A stretch of DNA of 64,000 bases from Ptiloglossa arizonensis (GCF_051014685.1 NW_027478714.1:434001-498000); one strand, 5' to 3'; positions 1-12,696 are shown, counted from the first letter of the stretch. Notes: generated by a model not told the origin, from the sequence alone. Made by a program: numbers and translations.

Positions 1-418
1 CCAGCGAAAATTTTGATGGTTTCTCAACCATTCCTTAACTTCAAACTCCCATATCTCGCGAACGGATTGACGAACTCGAGAAATTCCTGCTGCATCTGAA
101 AGAAGAAACTCGCCCGATTACAACGGTATGTGTATTTTTGCCCTAGGCCATAGCAGTTATTGGTTTCGAGTATCAGACTTGCGAAAATTTTGATGGTTTC
201 TCAACCATTCCTCAACTTCAAACTCCCATATCTCGCGAACGGATTGACGAACTCGAGAAATTCCTATTGCATCTGAAGGTAGAAGATCACCCGATTACAA
301 CGGTATGTGTATTTTTGCCCTAGGCAATAGTAGTTATTGGTTTCGAGTATCAGAATTGCAAAAATTTTGATGATTTCTCAACCATTCCTTAACTTCAAAC
401 TCCCATATCTCGCGAACG
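1..418 (+). repeat. Family B satellite, left fragment
   Basis: This is about 2.4 family B monomers, recognised by GGTTTCGAGTATCAGA, the CCATTCCTTAACTTC segment and CGAACTCGAGAAATTCC. It ends inside a monomer that turns into family A just after CTCGCGAACG, at about 418. It matches 12,550-12,967 base for base in the lines compared, so it is the left copy of a duplicated B-to-A junction and not an independent B block. Confidence 0.93.
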
Positions 419-493
419 TACTACCTAACCCAAAAATGCGTATTGCATTTGAAAGTAGAAACTCGCCCGATTACAACGGCACGTGTATTTTCT
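318..493 (+). repeat. B/A hybrid monomer (left copy)
   Basis: A single monomer whose first about 100 bp are family B (GGTTTCGAGTATCAGAATTGC, then CCATTCCTTAACTTC) and whose remainder is family A (CTACCTAACCCAAAAATGCG, then TTGCATTTGAAAG). The switch is at about 419-424, immediately after the conserved CTCGCGAACG core, where the normal GGATTGAC has become TACTACC. It is a physical recombination junction between the two families. Confidence 0.85.
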
Positions 494-2079
494 CCCTAGG
501 CCATTCTGGTTAAGCGATTGGAGCAGCAGAATTGCGAAAAATTTTTTGTCTTCTCAACCACTTCTTGGCTTCAAACTCCCATAATTCGCGAACGGATTGA
601 CATAACCGAAAAATTCCTCTTGCGACTGAAAGTAGAAACTCGCCCGATTACAACGGTATGTGCATTTTTTCCCTAGGCCATTCTGGTTAAGCGTTTGGAA
701 CAGCAGATGTGCGAAAAATTTGTTGTCTTCTCAACCATTTCTTAGCTTCAAACTCCCATATCTCGCGAACGGATTGACCTAACCCAAAAATTCCTATTGC
801 GTCTGAACGTAGAAACTCGCCCGATTACAACGGTATGTGTATTTTTTCCCTAAGCCATTCTGGTTAAGCGATTGGAGCAGCAGATTTGCGAAAAATTTTT
901 TGCCTTCTCAACCGTTTCTTGGCTTCAAACTGCCATATCTCGCGAACGGATTGACCTAACCCAAAAATTCCTATTGCATCTGAAAGTAGAATCTCGCCCG
1001 ATTACAACGGTATGTTTATTTTTTCCCTAGGCCATTCTGGTTAAGCGTTTGGAGCAGCAGAAGTGCGAAAAATTTGTTGTCTCCTCAACCATTTCTTGGC
1101 TTCAAACTGCCATATCTCGCGAACGGATTGACCTAACCCAAAAATTCCTATTGCATCTGAAAGTAGAAACTCGCCCGACTACAGCGGTATGTGTATTTTT
1201 TCCCTAGGCCATTCTGGTTAAGCGTTTGGAGCAGCAGAATTGCGAAAAATTTTTTGCCTTCTCAACCATTTCTTGGCTTCAAACTCCCATATCTCGCGAA
1301 CGGATTGACCTAACCCAAAAATTCCTATTGCGTCTGAACGTAGAAACTCGCCCGATTACAACGGTATGTGTATTTTTTCCCTAGGCCATTCTGGTTAAGC
1401 GTTTGGAGCAGCAGAATTGCGAAAAATTTTTTGCCTTCTCAACCATTTCTTGGCTTCAAACTCCCATAATTCGCGAACGGATTGACATAACCCAAAAATT
1501 CCTCTTGCGACTGAAAGTAGAAACTCGCCCGATTACAACGGTATGTGTATTTTTCCCTAGGCCATTCTGGTTAAGCGTTTGGAGCAGCAGAATTGCGAAA
1601 AATTTTTTGCCTTCTCAACCATTTCTTGGCTTCAAACTCCCATATCTCGCGAACGGACTGACCTAACCCAAAAATTCCTATTGCGTCTGAACGTAGAAAC
1701 TCGCCCGATTACAACGGTATGTGTATTTTTTCCCTAGGCCATTCTGGTTAAGCGTTTGGAGCAGCAGAATTGCGAAAAATTTTTTGCCTTCTCAACCATT
1801 TCTTGGCTTCAAACTCCCATAATTCGCGAACGGATTGACATAACCCAAAAATTCCTCTTGCGACTGAAAGTAGAAACTCGCCCGATTACAACGGTATGTG
1901 TATTTTTTCCCTAGGCCATTCTGGTTAAGCGATTGGAGCAGCAGAATTGCGAAAAATTTTTTGCCTTCTCAACCACTTCTTGGCTTCAAACTCCCATAAT
2001 TCGCGAACGGATTGACATAACCCAAAAATTCCTCTTGCGACTGAAAGTAGAAACTCGCCCGATTACAACGGTATGTGTA
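419..2079 (+). repeat. Family A satellite island between two B blocks
   Basis: About 9.4 family A monomers carry the GGTTAAGCG and GAGCAGCAG signatures. The left edge is a B/A hybrid monomer (318-493). The right edge lies in the segment common to both families: the last A-specific bases are the TTGCGACTG type near 2,036-2,044, and B-specific sequence starts at 2,080 (TGTACTTTTCC). Several monomers are of the AATTCGCG/GACATAACCC subtype. One 176-bp unit (CCCTAGG at 1,379 and 1,555) has lost a T from the run before CCCTAGG. Confidence 0.92.
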
Positions 2080-2812
2080 CTTTTCCTCTAGGCCATTCCA
2101 GTTATTGGTTTCGAGTATCAGACCAACGGAAATTTTGATGGTTTCTCAACCATTCCTTAACATCAAAATTCCCATTACTCGCGAACGGATTGACGAACTC
2201 GAGAAATTCCTATTGCATCTGAAAGTAGAAACTCGCCCGATTACAACGGTATGTGTATTTTTGCCCTAGGCATTAGTAGTTATTGGTTTCGAGTATCAGA
2301 CTTACTAAAATTTTGATAGTTTCTCAACCGTTCCTTAACTTCAAACTCCCATATCTCGCGAACGGATTGACGCACTCGAGAAATTCCTGTTGCATCTGAA
2401 ATCAGAAGCTCGATCGATTACAACGGTATGTGTATTTTTGCCCTAGGCAATAGTAGTTATTGGTTTCGAGTATCAGACTTGCGAAAATTTGGATGGTTTC
2501 TCAACCATTCCTTAACTTCAAACTCCCATATCTCGCGAACGGATTACCAACTCGAGAAATTCCAGTTGCATCTAAAAGCATGATCTCGCCAGATTACAAT
2601 GGTATGTGTATTTTTGCCCTAGGCCATAGCAGTTATTGGTTTCGAGTATCAGACCAACGAAAATTTTGATGGTTTCTCAACCATTCCTTAACTTCAAACT
2701 CCCATTACACGCGAACGGTTTGACGAACTCGAGAAATTCCTGTTGCATCTGAAATCAGAAGCTCGATCGATTACAACGGTATGTGTATTTTTGCCCTAGG
2801 CAATAGTAGTTA

Positions 2813-3338
2813 TTGGTTTCGAGTATCAGACTTGCGAAAATTTTGATGGTTTCTCAACCATTCCTTAACTTCAAATTCCCATATCTCGCGAACGGATTAC
2901 CAACTCGAGAAATTCCAGTTGCATCTAAAAGCATAATCTCGCCCGATTACAATGGTATGTGTAATTTTGCCCTAGGCCATAGCAGTTTTGGTTTCGAGTA
3001 TCAGACTTGCGAAAATTTTGATGGTTTCTCAACCATTCCTTAACTTCAAACTCCCATATCTCGCGAACGGATTACCAACTCGAGAAATTCCAGTTGCATC
3101 TAAAAGCATAATCTCGCCCGATTTCAATGGTATGTGTATTTTTGCCCTAGGCCATAGCAGTTATTGGTTTCGAGTATCAGACTTGCGAAAATTTTGATGG
3201 TTTCTCAACCATTCCTTAACTTCAAACTCCCATATCTCGCGAACGGATTACCAACTCGAGAAATTCCAGTTGCATCTAAAAGCATAATCTCGCCCGATTA
3301 CAATGGTATGTGTATTTTTGCCCTAGGCCATAGCAGTT
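2813..3338 (+). repeat. Three adjacent near-identical short B monomers
   Basis: Units beginning around 2,813, 2,988 and 3,164 (spacing 175 and 176 bp) all have the GATTACCAACTCGAG and CTAAAAGCATAATCTCG form and differ at only a few bases. A similar but more diverged unit precedes them. This is a local single-monomer amplification inside the B block. Confidence 0.75.
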
Positions 3339-3369
3339 ATTGGTTTCGAGTATCAGAATTGCGAAAATT

Positions 3370-3723
3370 TTGATGGCTTCTCAACCATTCCTTAACTTCA
3401 AACTCCCATATCTCGCGAACGGATTGACGAACTCCAGAAATTCCTGTTGCATCTGAAAGCAGAAGCTCGATCGATTATAACGGTATGAGTATTTTTGCCC
3501 TAGGCAATAGTAGTTATTGGTTTCGAGTATCAGACTTGCGAAAATTTTGATGGCTTCTCAACCATTCCTTAACTTCAAACTCCCATATCTCGCGAACGGA
3601 TTGACGAACTCGAGAAATTCCTGTTGCATCTGAAAGCAGAAGCTCGATCGATTATAACGGTATGAGTATTTTTGCCCTAGGCAATAGTAGTTATTGGTTT
3701 CGAGTATCAGACATGCCAAAATT
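3370..3723 (+). repeat. Adjacent duplicated B monomers
   Basis: Two consecutive 177-bp units share GGCTTCTCAACC, GCAGAAGCTCGATCGATTAT and the unusual TATGAGTATTTTTGCC ending. They differ mainly at CTCCAG versus CTCGAG. This looks like a recent one-monomer duplication. Confidence 0.75.
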
Positions 3724-3929
3724 TTGATGGCTTCTCAACCATTCCTTAACTTCAAACTCCCATATCTCGCGAACGGATTACCAACTCGAGAAATTCCAGT
3801 TGCATCTAAAAGCATAGTCTCGCCCGATTATAATGGTATGTGTAATTTTGCCCTAGGCCATACCAGTTTTTGGTTTCGAGTATCAGACTTGCAAAAATTT
3901 TGATGATTTCTCAACCATTCTTCAAATTC

Positions 3930-5090
3930 AAACTCCCTTATCTCGCGAACGGATTGACGAACTAGAGAAATTCCAGTTGTATCTGAAAGCAGATACTCGT
4001 CCGATTACAACGGTATGTGTACTTTTCCTCTAGGCCATTCCAGTTATTGGTTTCGAGTATCAGACCAACGGAAATTTTGATGGTTTCTCAACCATTCCTT
4101 AACTTCAAAATTCCCATTACTCGCGAACGGATTGACGAACTCGAGAAATTCCTATTGCATCTGAAAGTAGAAACTCGCCCGATTACAACGGTATGTGTAT
4201 TTTTGCCCTAGGCATTAGTAGTTATTGGTTTCGAGTATCAGACTTACTAAAATTTTGATAGTTTCTCAACCATTTCTTAGCTTCAAACTCCCATATCTCG
4301 CGAACGGATTACCAACTCGAGAAATTCCAGTTGCCTCTGAAAGCAGAAACTCGCCCGATTACAGTGGTATATGTACTTTTCCCCTAGGCCATTCCAGTTT
4401 TCGGTTTCGAGTATCAGACCAGCGAAAATTTTGTTGGTTTCTCAACCATTCCTTAACTTCAAACTCCCATATCTCGCGAACGGATTACCAACTCGAGAAA
4501 TTCCAGTTGCATCTGCAAGCATAATTTCGCCCGATTACAATGGTATGTGTATTTTTGCCATAGGCCATAGAAGTTATTGGTTTCGAGTATCAGACTTGCG
4601 AAAATTTTGATGGTTTTTCAACCATACCTTAACTTCAGACTCCCATATCTCGCGAACGGACTGACGAACTAGAGAAATTCCAGTTGTATCTGAAAGCAGA
4701 TACTCGTCCGATTACAACGGTATGTGTACTTTTCCTCTAGGCCATTCCAGTTATTGGTTTCGAGTATCAGACCAACGGAAATTTTGATGGTTTCTCAACC
4801 ATTCCTTAACATCAAAATTCCCATTACTCGCGAACGGATTGACGAACTCGAGAAATTCCTATTGCATCTGAAAGTAGAAACTCGCCCGATTACAACGGTA
4901 TGTGTATTTTTGCCCTAGGCATTAGTAGTTATTGGTTTCGAGTATCAGACTTACTAAAATTTTGATAGTTTCTCAACCATTTCTTAGCTTCAAACTCCCA
5001 TATCTCGCGAACGGATTACCAACTCGAGAAATTCCAGTTGCATCTGAAAGCAGAAACTCTACCCGATTACAGTGGTATGTGTACTTTTCC
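3930..5090 (+). repeat. Family B 4-mer HOR, 707 bp, ~1.6 copies
   Basis: The series GAACTAGAGAAATTCCAG, TTGTATCTGAAAGCAG, TACTCGTCCG, then GTGTACTTTTCCTC and CAGACCAACGG, occurs near 3,960-4,070 and again 707 bp later. The following monomers (CTTACTAAAATTTTGATAG with TTCTTAGCTTC) also recur at the same offset (about 4,225 and 4,932). A related unit starts at about 2,075. Small differences, such as CATCAAAATTCCC versus CTTCAAAATTCCC, separate the copies. Confidence 0.75.
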
Positions 5091-5148
5091 CCTAGGCCAT
5101 TCCAGTTATTGGTTTCGTGTACCAGGCCAGCGAAAATTTTGATGGTTT

Positions 5149-6915
5149 CTCAACCATTCCTTAACTTCAAACTCACATATCTCGCGAACGGATTACCAAC
5201 TCGGGAAATTCCAGTTGCATCTAAAAGCATAATCTCGCCCGATTACAATGGTATGTGTATTTTTGCCCTAGGCCATAAAAGTTATTGGTTTCGAGTATCA
5301 GACTTGCGAAAATTTTGATGGTTTCTCAACCATTCCTTAACTTCAAACTCCCATTACTCGCTAACGGATTGACGAACTCGAGAAATTCCTATTGCATCTG
5401 AAAGTAGAAACTCGCCCGATTACAACGGTATGTGTATTTTTGCCCTAGGCATTAGTAGTTATTGGTTTCGAGTATCAGACTTACTAAAATTTTGATAGTT
5501 TCTCAACCATTTCTTAACTTCAAACTCCCATATCTCGCGAACGGATTACCAACTCGAGAAATTCCAGTTGCATCTGAAAGCAGAAACTCGCCCGATTACA
5601 GTGGTATGTGTACTTTTCCCCTAGGCCATTCCAGTTATTGGTTTCGTGTATCAGACCAGCGAAAATTTTGATGGTTTCTCAACCATTCCTTAACTTCAAA
5701 CTCCCATATCTCGCGAACGGATTGACGAACTCGAGAAATTCCCGTTGCATCTGAAAGCAGAAACTCGCCCGATTACAGTGGAATGTGTACTTTTCCCCTA
5801 GGCCATTCCAGTTATTGGTTTCGTGTATCAGACCAGCGAAAATTTTGATGATTTCTCAACCATTCCTTAACTTCAAACTCCCATATCTCGCGAACGGATT
5901 ACCAACTCGAGAAATTCCTGTTGCATCTGAAGGTAGAATCTCGCCCGATTACAACGTAATGTGTATTTTTGCCCTAGGCATTTGCAGTTACTGGATTCGA
6001 GTATCAGACCAGCGAAAATTTTGATGGTTTCTCAACCATTCCTTAACTTCAAACTCCCATATCTCGCGAACGGATTGACGAACTCGAGAAATTCCTCTTG
6101 CATCTGAAAGTGGAAACTCGCCCGATTACACCGGTATGTGTATTTTTCCCCTAAGCCATTGTAGTTATTGGTTTCGAGTATCAGACTTGCGAAAATTTTG
6201 ATGGTTTCCCAACCATTCCTTACCTTCAAACTCCCATATCTCGCGAACGGATTGACGAACTCGAGAAATTCCTGTTGCATCTGAAAGTAGAAACTCGCCC
6301 GATTAAAATGGTATGTGTATTTTTGCCCTAGGCATTGGTAGTTATTGGTTTCGAGTATCAGACTTACTAGAATTTTGATAGTTTCTCAACCATTCCTTAA
6401 CTTCAAACTCCCATATCTCGCGAACGGTTTGACGAACTCGAGAAATTCCTGTTGCATCTGAAAGCAGAAGCTCGTTCGATTATAACGGTATGTGTATTTT
6501 TGCCCTAGGCAATTGTAGATATTGGTTTCGAGTATCAGACTTGCGAAAATATTGATGGCTTCTCATCCATTCCTTAACTTCAAACTCCCATATCTCTCGA
6601 ACGGATTGACGAACTCGAGAAATTCCTCTTGCATCTGAAAGTGGAAACTCGCCCGATTACACCGGTATGTGTATTTTTCCCCGAAGCCATTGTAGTTATT
6701 GGTTTCGAGTATCAGACTTGCGAAAATTTTGATGGTTTCCCAACCATTCCTTACCTTCAAACTCCCATATCTCGCGAACGGATTGACGAACTCGAGAAAT
6801 TCCTGTTGCATCTGAAAGTAGAAACTCGCCCGATTACAACGGTATGTGTATTTTTGCCCTAGGCATTGGTAGTTATTGGTTTCGAGTATCAGACTTACTA
6901 GAATTTTGATAGTTT
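5149..6915 (+). repeat. Family B 10-mer HOR, copy 1 (1,767 bp)
   Basis: Ten monomers whose order and private variants repeat immediately downstream. They include ACTCACATATCTC (5,171), CATAAAAGTTATTGG, TGGAATGTGTAC (about 5,779), ACAACGTAATGTG (about 5,951), ACCGGTATG and TTTCCCCTAAGCC (about 6,146), GATTAAAATGG (about 6,301) and CTCTCGAACGG (about 6,593). Landmark pairs such as 5,174 and 6,941 give 1,767 bp exactly. Confidence 0.85.
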
Positions 6916-8682
6916 CTCAACCATTCCTTAACTTCAAACTCACATATCTCGCGAACGGATTACCAACTCGGGAAATTCCAGTTGCATCTAAAAGCATAAT
7001 CTCGCCCGATTACAATGGTATGTGTATTTTTGCCCTAGGCCATAAAAGTTATTGGTTTCGAGTATCAGACTTGCGAAAATTTTGATGGTTTCTCAACCAT
7101 TCCTTAACTTCAAACTCCCATTACTCGCTAACGGATTGACGAACTCGAGAAATTCCTATTGCATCTGAAAGTAGAAACTCGCCCGATTACAACGGTATGT
7201 GTATTTTTGCCCTAGGCATTAGTAGTTATTGGTTTCGAGTATCAGACTTACTAAAATTTTGATAGTTTCTCAACCATTTCTTAACTTCAAACTCCCATAT
7301 CTCGCGAACGGATTACCAACTCGAGAAATTCCAGTTGCATCTGAAAGCAGAAACTCGCCCGATTACAGTGGTATGTGTACTTTTCCCCTAGGCCATTCCA
7401 GTTATTGGTTTCGTGTATCAGACCAGCGAAAATTTTGATGGTTTCTCAACCATTCCTTAACTTCAAACTCCCATATCTCGCGAACGGATTGACGAACTCG
7501 AGAAATTCCCGTTGCATCTGAAAGCAGAAACTCGCCCGATTACAGTGGAATGTGTACTTTTCCCCTAGGCCATTCCAGTTATTGGTTTCGTGTATCAGAC
7601 CAGCGAAAATTTTGATGATTTCTCAACCATTCCTTAACTTCAAACTCCCATATCTCGCGAACGGATTACCAACTCGAGAAATTCCTGTTGCATCTGAAGG
7701 TAGAATCTCGCCCGATTACAACGTAATGTGTATTTTTGCCCTAGGCATTTGCAGTTACTGGATTCGAGTATCAGACCAGCGAAAATTTTGATGGTTTCTC
7801 AACCATTCCTTAACTTCAAACTCCCATATCTCGCGAACGGATTGACGAACTCGAGAAATTCCTCTTGCATCTGAAAGTGGAAACTCGCCCGATTACACCG
7901 GTATGTGTATTTTTCCCCTAAGCCATTGTAGTTATTGGTTTCGAGTATCAGACTTGCGAAAATTTTGATGGTTTCCCAACCATTCCTTACCTTCAAACTC
8001 CCATATCTCGCGAACGGATTGACGAACTCGAGAAATTCCTGTTGCATCTGAAAGTAGAAACTCGCCCGATTAAAATGGTATGTGTATTTTTGCCCTAGGC
8101 ATTGGTAGTTATTGGTTTCGAGTATCAGACTTACTAGAATTTTGATAGTTTCTCAACCATTCCTTAACTTCAAACTCCCATATCTCGCGAACGGTTTGAC
8201 GAACTCGAGAAATTCCTGTTGCATCTGAAAGCAGAAGCTCGTTCGATTATAACGGTATGTGTATTTTTGCCCTAGGCAATTGTAGATATTGGTTTCGAGT
8301 ATCAGACTTGCGAAAATATTGATGGCTTCTCATCCATTCCTTAACTTCAAACTCCCATATCTCTCGAACGGATTGACGAACTCGAGAAATTCCTCTTGCA
8401 TCTGAAAGTGGAAACTCGCCCGATTACACCGGTATGTGTATTTTTCCCCGAAGCCATTGTAGTTATTGGTTTCGAGTATCAGACTTGCGAAAATTTTGAT
8501 GGTTTCCCAACCATTCCTTACCTTCAAACTCCCATATCTCGCGAACGGATTGACGAACTCGAGAAATTCCTGTTGCATCTGAAAGTAGAAACTCGCCCGA
8601 TTACAACGGTATGTGTATTTTTGCCCTAGGCATTGGTAGTTATTGGTTTCGAGTATCAGACTTACTAGAATTTTGATAGTTT
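6916..8682 (+). repeat. Family B 10-mer HOR, copy 2 (1,767 bp)
   Basis: Tandem copy of 5,149-6,915 with the same private variants, including GATTAAAATGG at about 8,068. The next monomer, AACTTCCATATCTC at about 8,704, departs from the ACTCACATATC start of copies 1 and 2, so perfect tandem repetition stops there. Confidence 0.85.
8396..8629 (+). other. Family B unit open in the frame equivalent to family A; not a gene
   Basis: This 77-codon frame is open because CCCTAG is CCCGAA here and the usual family B TAA (CCTTAACTTC) is TAC. Read in the family A frame it gives closely related short motifs (CENFDGF, RERIDELEKF, LKVETRPI). It repeats unchanged at about 6,629, 9,987 and 11,755 with the HOR. 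The frame is closed in most other B units, so translation is unlikely. Confidence 0.55.
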
Positions 8683-9180
8683 CTCAACCATTCCTTAACT
8701 TCAAACTTCCATATCTCGCGAACGGATTGACGAACTCGAGAAATTCCTGTTGCATCTGAAGGTAGGAGATCGCCCGATTACAATGGTAAGTGTATTGTTG
8801 CCCTAGGCAATTGTAGTTATTGGTTTCGAGTATCAGACTTGCGAAAATTTTGATGGTATCTCAACCATTCCTTAACTTCAAACTCCCATATCTCGCGAAC
8901 GGATTACCAACTCGAGAAACTCCAGTTGCATCTAAAAGCATAATCTCGCCCGATTACAATGGTATGTGTATTTTTGCCCTAGGCAATAGTAGTTATTGGT
9001 TTCGAGTGTCAGACTTACTAAAATTTTGTTAGTTTCTCAACCATTCCTTAACTTCAAACTCCCATATCTCGCGAACGGATTGACGAACTAGAGAAATTCC
9101 AGTTGCATCTGAAAGCAGAAACTCGCCCGATTACAGTGGTATGTATACTTTTCCCCTAGGCCATTCCAGTTATTGGTTTC

Positions 9181-10846
9181 GAGTATCAGACCAGCGAAAA
9201 TTTTGATGGTTTCTCAACCATTCCTTAACTTCAAACTCCCATATCTCGCGAACGGATTACCAACTCGAGAAATTCCTGTTGCATCTGAAGGTAGAATCTC
9301 GCCCGATTACAACGTAATGTGTATTTTTGCCCTAGGCATTTGCAGTTACTGGATTCGAGTATCAGACCAGCGAAAATTTTGATGGTTTCTCAACCATTCC
9401 TTAACTTCAAACTTCCATATCTCGCGAACGGATTGACGAACTCGAGAAATTCCTCTTGCATCTGAAAGTGGAAACTCGCCCGATTACACCGGTATGGGTA
9501 TTTTTCCCCTAAGCCATTGTAGTTATTGGTTTCGAGTATCAGACTTGCGAAAATTTTGATGGTTTCCCAACCATTCCTTACCTTCAAACTCCCATATCTC
9601 GCGAACGGATTGACGAACTCGAGAAATTCCTGTTGCATCTGAAAGTAGAAACTCGCCCGATTAAAACGGTATGTGTATTTTTGCCCTAGGCATTGGTAGT
9701 TATTGGTTTCGAGTATCAGACTTACTAGAATTTTGATAGTTTCTCAACCATTCCTTAACTTCAAACTCCCATATCTCGCGAACGGTTTGACGAACTCGAG
9801 AAATTCCTGTTGCATCTGAAAGCAGAAGCTCGTTCGATTATAACGGTATGTGTATTTTTGCCCTAGGCAATTGTAGACATTGGTTTCGAGCATCAGACTT
9901 GCGAAAATATTGATGGCTTCTCATCCATTCCTTAACTTCAAACTCCCATATCTCTCGAACGGATTGACGAACTCGAGAAGTTCCTCTTGCATCTGAAAGT
10001 GGAAACTCGCCCGATTACACCGGTATGTGTATTTTTCCCCGAAGCCATTGTAGTTATTGGTTTCGAGTATCAGACTTGCGAAAATTTTGATGGTTTCCCA
10101 ACCATTCCTTACCTTCAAACTCCCATATCTCGCGAACGGATTGACGAACTCGAGAAATTCCTGTTGCATCTGAAAGTAGAAACTCGCCCGATTACAACGG
10201 TATGTGTATTTTTGCCCTAGGCATTGGTAGTTATTGGTTTCGAGTATCAGACTTACTAGAATTTTGATAGTTTCTCAACCATTCCTTAACTTCAAACTTC
10301 CATATATCGCGAACGGATTGACGAACTCGAGAAATTCCTGTTGCATCTGAAGGTAGTAGATCGCCCGATTACAATGGTAAGTGTATTGTTGCCCTAGGCA
10401 ATTGTAGTTATTGGTTTCGAGTATCAGACTTGCGACAATTTTGATGGTATCTCAACCATTCCTTAACTTCAAACTCCCATATCTCGCGAACGGATTACCA
10501 ACTCGAGAAACTCCAGTTGCATCTAAAAGCATAATCTCGCCCGATTACAATGGTATGTGTATTTTTGCCCTAGGCAATAGTAGTTATTGGTTTCGAGTGT
10601 CAGACTTACTAAAATTTTGTTAGTTTCTCAACCATTCCTTAACTTCAAACTCCCATATCTCGCGAACGGATTGACGAACTAGAGAAATTCCAGTTGCATC
10701 TGAAAGCAGAAACTCGCCCGATTACAGTGGTATGTATACTTTTCCCCTAGGCCATTCCAGTTATTGGTTTCGAGTATCAGACCAGCGAAAATTTTGATGG
10801 TTTCTCAACCATTCCTTAACTTCAAACTCCCATATCTCGCGAACGG
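9181..10846 (+). repeat. Family B HOR, copy shifted to a 9-mer offset (1,591 bp)
   Basis: This stretch matches about 7,590-9,255 at 1,591 bp (nine monomers). Landmarks include ACAACGTAATGTG, ACCGGTATG, CTCTCGAACGG and GTGTATTGTTGCCC (about 8,791 and 10,382). Copy-specific changes such as GGTATGGGTATTTTTCC (about 9,492), GTAGACATTGG (about 9,874) and GCGACAATTTTG (about 10,432) show it has started to diverge. One monomer has been lost relative to the 10-mer. Confidence 0.8.
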
Positions 10847-11437
10847 ATTGACGAACTCGAGAAATTCCTGCTGCATCTGAAAGAAGAAACTCGCCCGATT
10901 ACAACGGTATGTGTATTTTTGCCCTAGGCAATAGTAGTTATTGGTTTCGAGTATCAGACTTGCGAAAATTTTGATGGCTTCTCAAACATTCCTTAACTTC
11001 AAACTCCCATATCTCGCGAACGGATTACCAACTCGGGAAATTCCAGTTGCATCTAAAAGCCCAATCTCGCCCGATTACAATGGTATGTGTATTTTTGCCT
11101 AAGGCCATAGCAGTTTTTGGTTTCGAGTATGAGACTTGCGAAAATTTTGATGGTTTCTCAACCATTCCTTAAGTTCAAACTCCCATATCTCGCGAACGGA
11201 TTGACGAACTCGAGAAATTCCAGTTGCATCTGAAAGCAGAAACTCGCCCGATTACAGCGGTATGTGTACTTTTCCCCTAGGCCATTCCAGTTATTGGTTT
11301 CGAGTTTCAGACCAGCGAAAATTTTGATGGTTTCTCAACCATTCCTTAACTTCAAACTCCCATATCTCGCGAACGGATTGACGAACTCGAGAAATTCCTG
11401 CTGCATCTGAAAGCAGAAACTCGCCCAATTACAACGG

Positions 11438-12696
11438 TATGTGTATTTTTGCCCTAGGCATTGGTAGTTATTGGTTTCGAGTATCAGACTTACTAGAATT
11501 TTGATAGTTTCTCAACCATTCCTTAACTTCAAACTCCCATATCTCGCGAACGGTTTGACGAACTCGAGAAATTCCTGTTGCATCTGAAAGCAGAAGCTCG
11601 TTCGATTATAACGGTATGTGTATTTTTGCCCTAGGCAATTGTAGACATTGGTTTCGAGCATCAGACTTGCGAAAATATTGATGGCTTCTCATCCATTCCT
11701 TAACTTCAAACTCCCATATCTCTCGAACGGATTGACGAACTCGAGAAGTTCCTCTTGCATCTGAAAGTGGAAACTCGCCCGATTACACCGGTATGTGTAT
11801 TTTTCCCCGAAGCCATTGTAGTTATTGGTTTCGAGTATCAGACTTGCGAAAATTTTGATGGTTTCCCAACCATTCCTTACCTTCAAACTCCCATATCTCG
11901 CGAACGGATTGACGAACTCGAGAAATTCCTGTTGCATCTGAAAGTAGAAACTCGCCCGATTACAACGGTATGTGTATTTTTGCCCTAGGCATTGGTAGTT
12001 ATTGGTTTCGAGTATCAGACTTACTAGAATTTTGATAGTTTCTCAACCATTCCTTAACTTCAAACTTCCATATATCGCGAACGGATTGACGAACTCGAGA
12101 AATTCCTGTTGCATCTGAAGGTAGTAGATCGCCCGATTACAATGGTAAGTGTATTGTTGCCCTAGGCAATTGTAGTTATTGGTTTCGAGTATCAGACTTG
12201 CGACAATTTTGATGGTATCTCAACCATTCCTTAACTTCAAACTCCCATATCTCGCGAACGGATTACCAACTCGAGAAACTCCAGTTGCATCTAAAAGCAT
12301 AATCTCGCCCGATTACAATGGTATGTGTATTTTTGCCCTAGGCAATAGTAGTTATTGGTTTCGAGTGTCAGACTTACTAAAATTTTGTTAGTTTCTCAAC
12401 CATTCCTTAACTTCAAACTCCCATATCTCGCGAACGGATTGACGAACTAGAGAAATTCCAGTTGCATCTGAAAGCAGAAACTCGCCCGATTACAGTGGTA
12501 TGTATACTTTTCCCCTAGGCCATTCCAGTTATTGGTTTCGAGTATCAGACCAGCGAAAATTTTGATGGTTTCTCAACCATTCCTTAACTTCAAACTCCCA
12601 TATCTCGCGAACGGATTGACGAACTCGAGAAATTCCTGCTGCATCTGAAAGAAGAAACTCGCCCGATTACAACGGTATGTGTATTTTTGCCCTAGG
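11438..12696 (+). repeat. Family B 10-mer HOR, partial copy (offset 1,768 bp)
   Basis: This matches about 9,670-10,928 with a 1,768-bp offset. It shares the derived variants GTAGACATTGG, CTCGAGAAGTTCC, CATATATCGCG and GCGACAATTTTG, so it is a daughter of that copy and not of the 5-8 kb copies. The intervening 10,929-11,437 holds monomers that are not part of this HOR. Confidence 0.8.

Larger units (their letters stand above)
1..2079 (+). repeat. Long direct repeat L1, left copy (spans B/A junction)
   Basis: This stretch reappears at 12,550-14,628 with a constant offset of 12,549 bp (71 monomers). Rare private variants agree in both copies: the AACGTACTACC hybrid near 415-425, ACGGCACGTG near 476-485, TAAGCCATTC near 850, CAACCGTTTC near 908-917, TATGTTTATT near 1,011-1,020 and GGACTGACC near 1,655. 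No mismatch was noticed. Identity ends at 2,079, where this copy switches to family B and the other stays in family A. The left end is the window edge, so the true repeat may be longer. Confidence 0.9.

Noticed and set aside
1403..1666. Open frames of 60-134 codons throughout the window, on both strands, as possible genes
   Set aside because: They are translations of the repeat monomer, recur at HOR spacing, end at the same TAG/TAA or at single-base indels, and have no recognisable domain or independent codon pattern.
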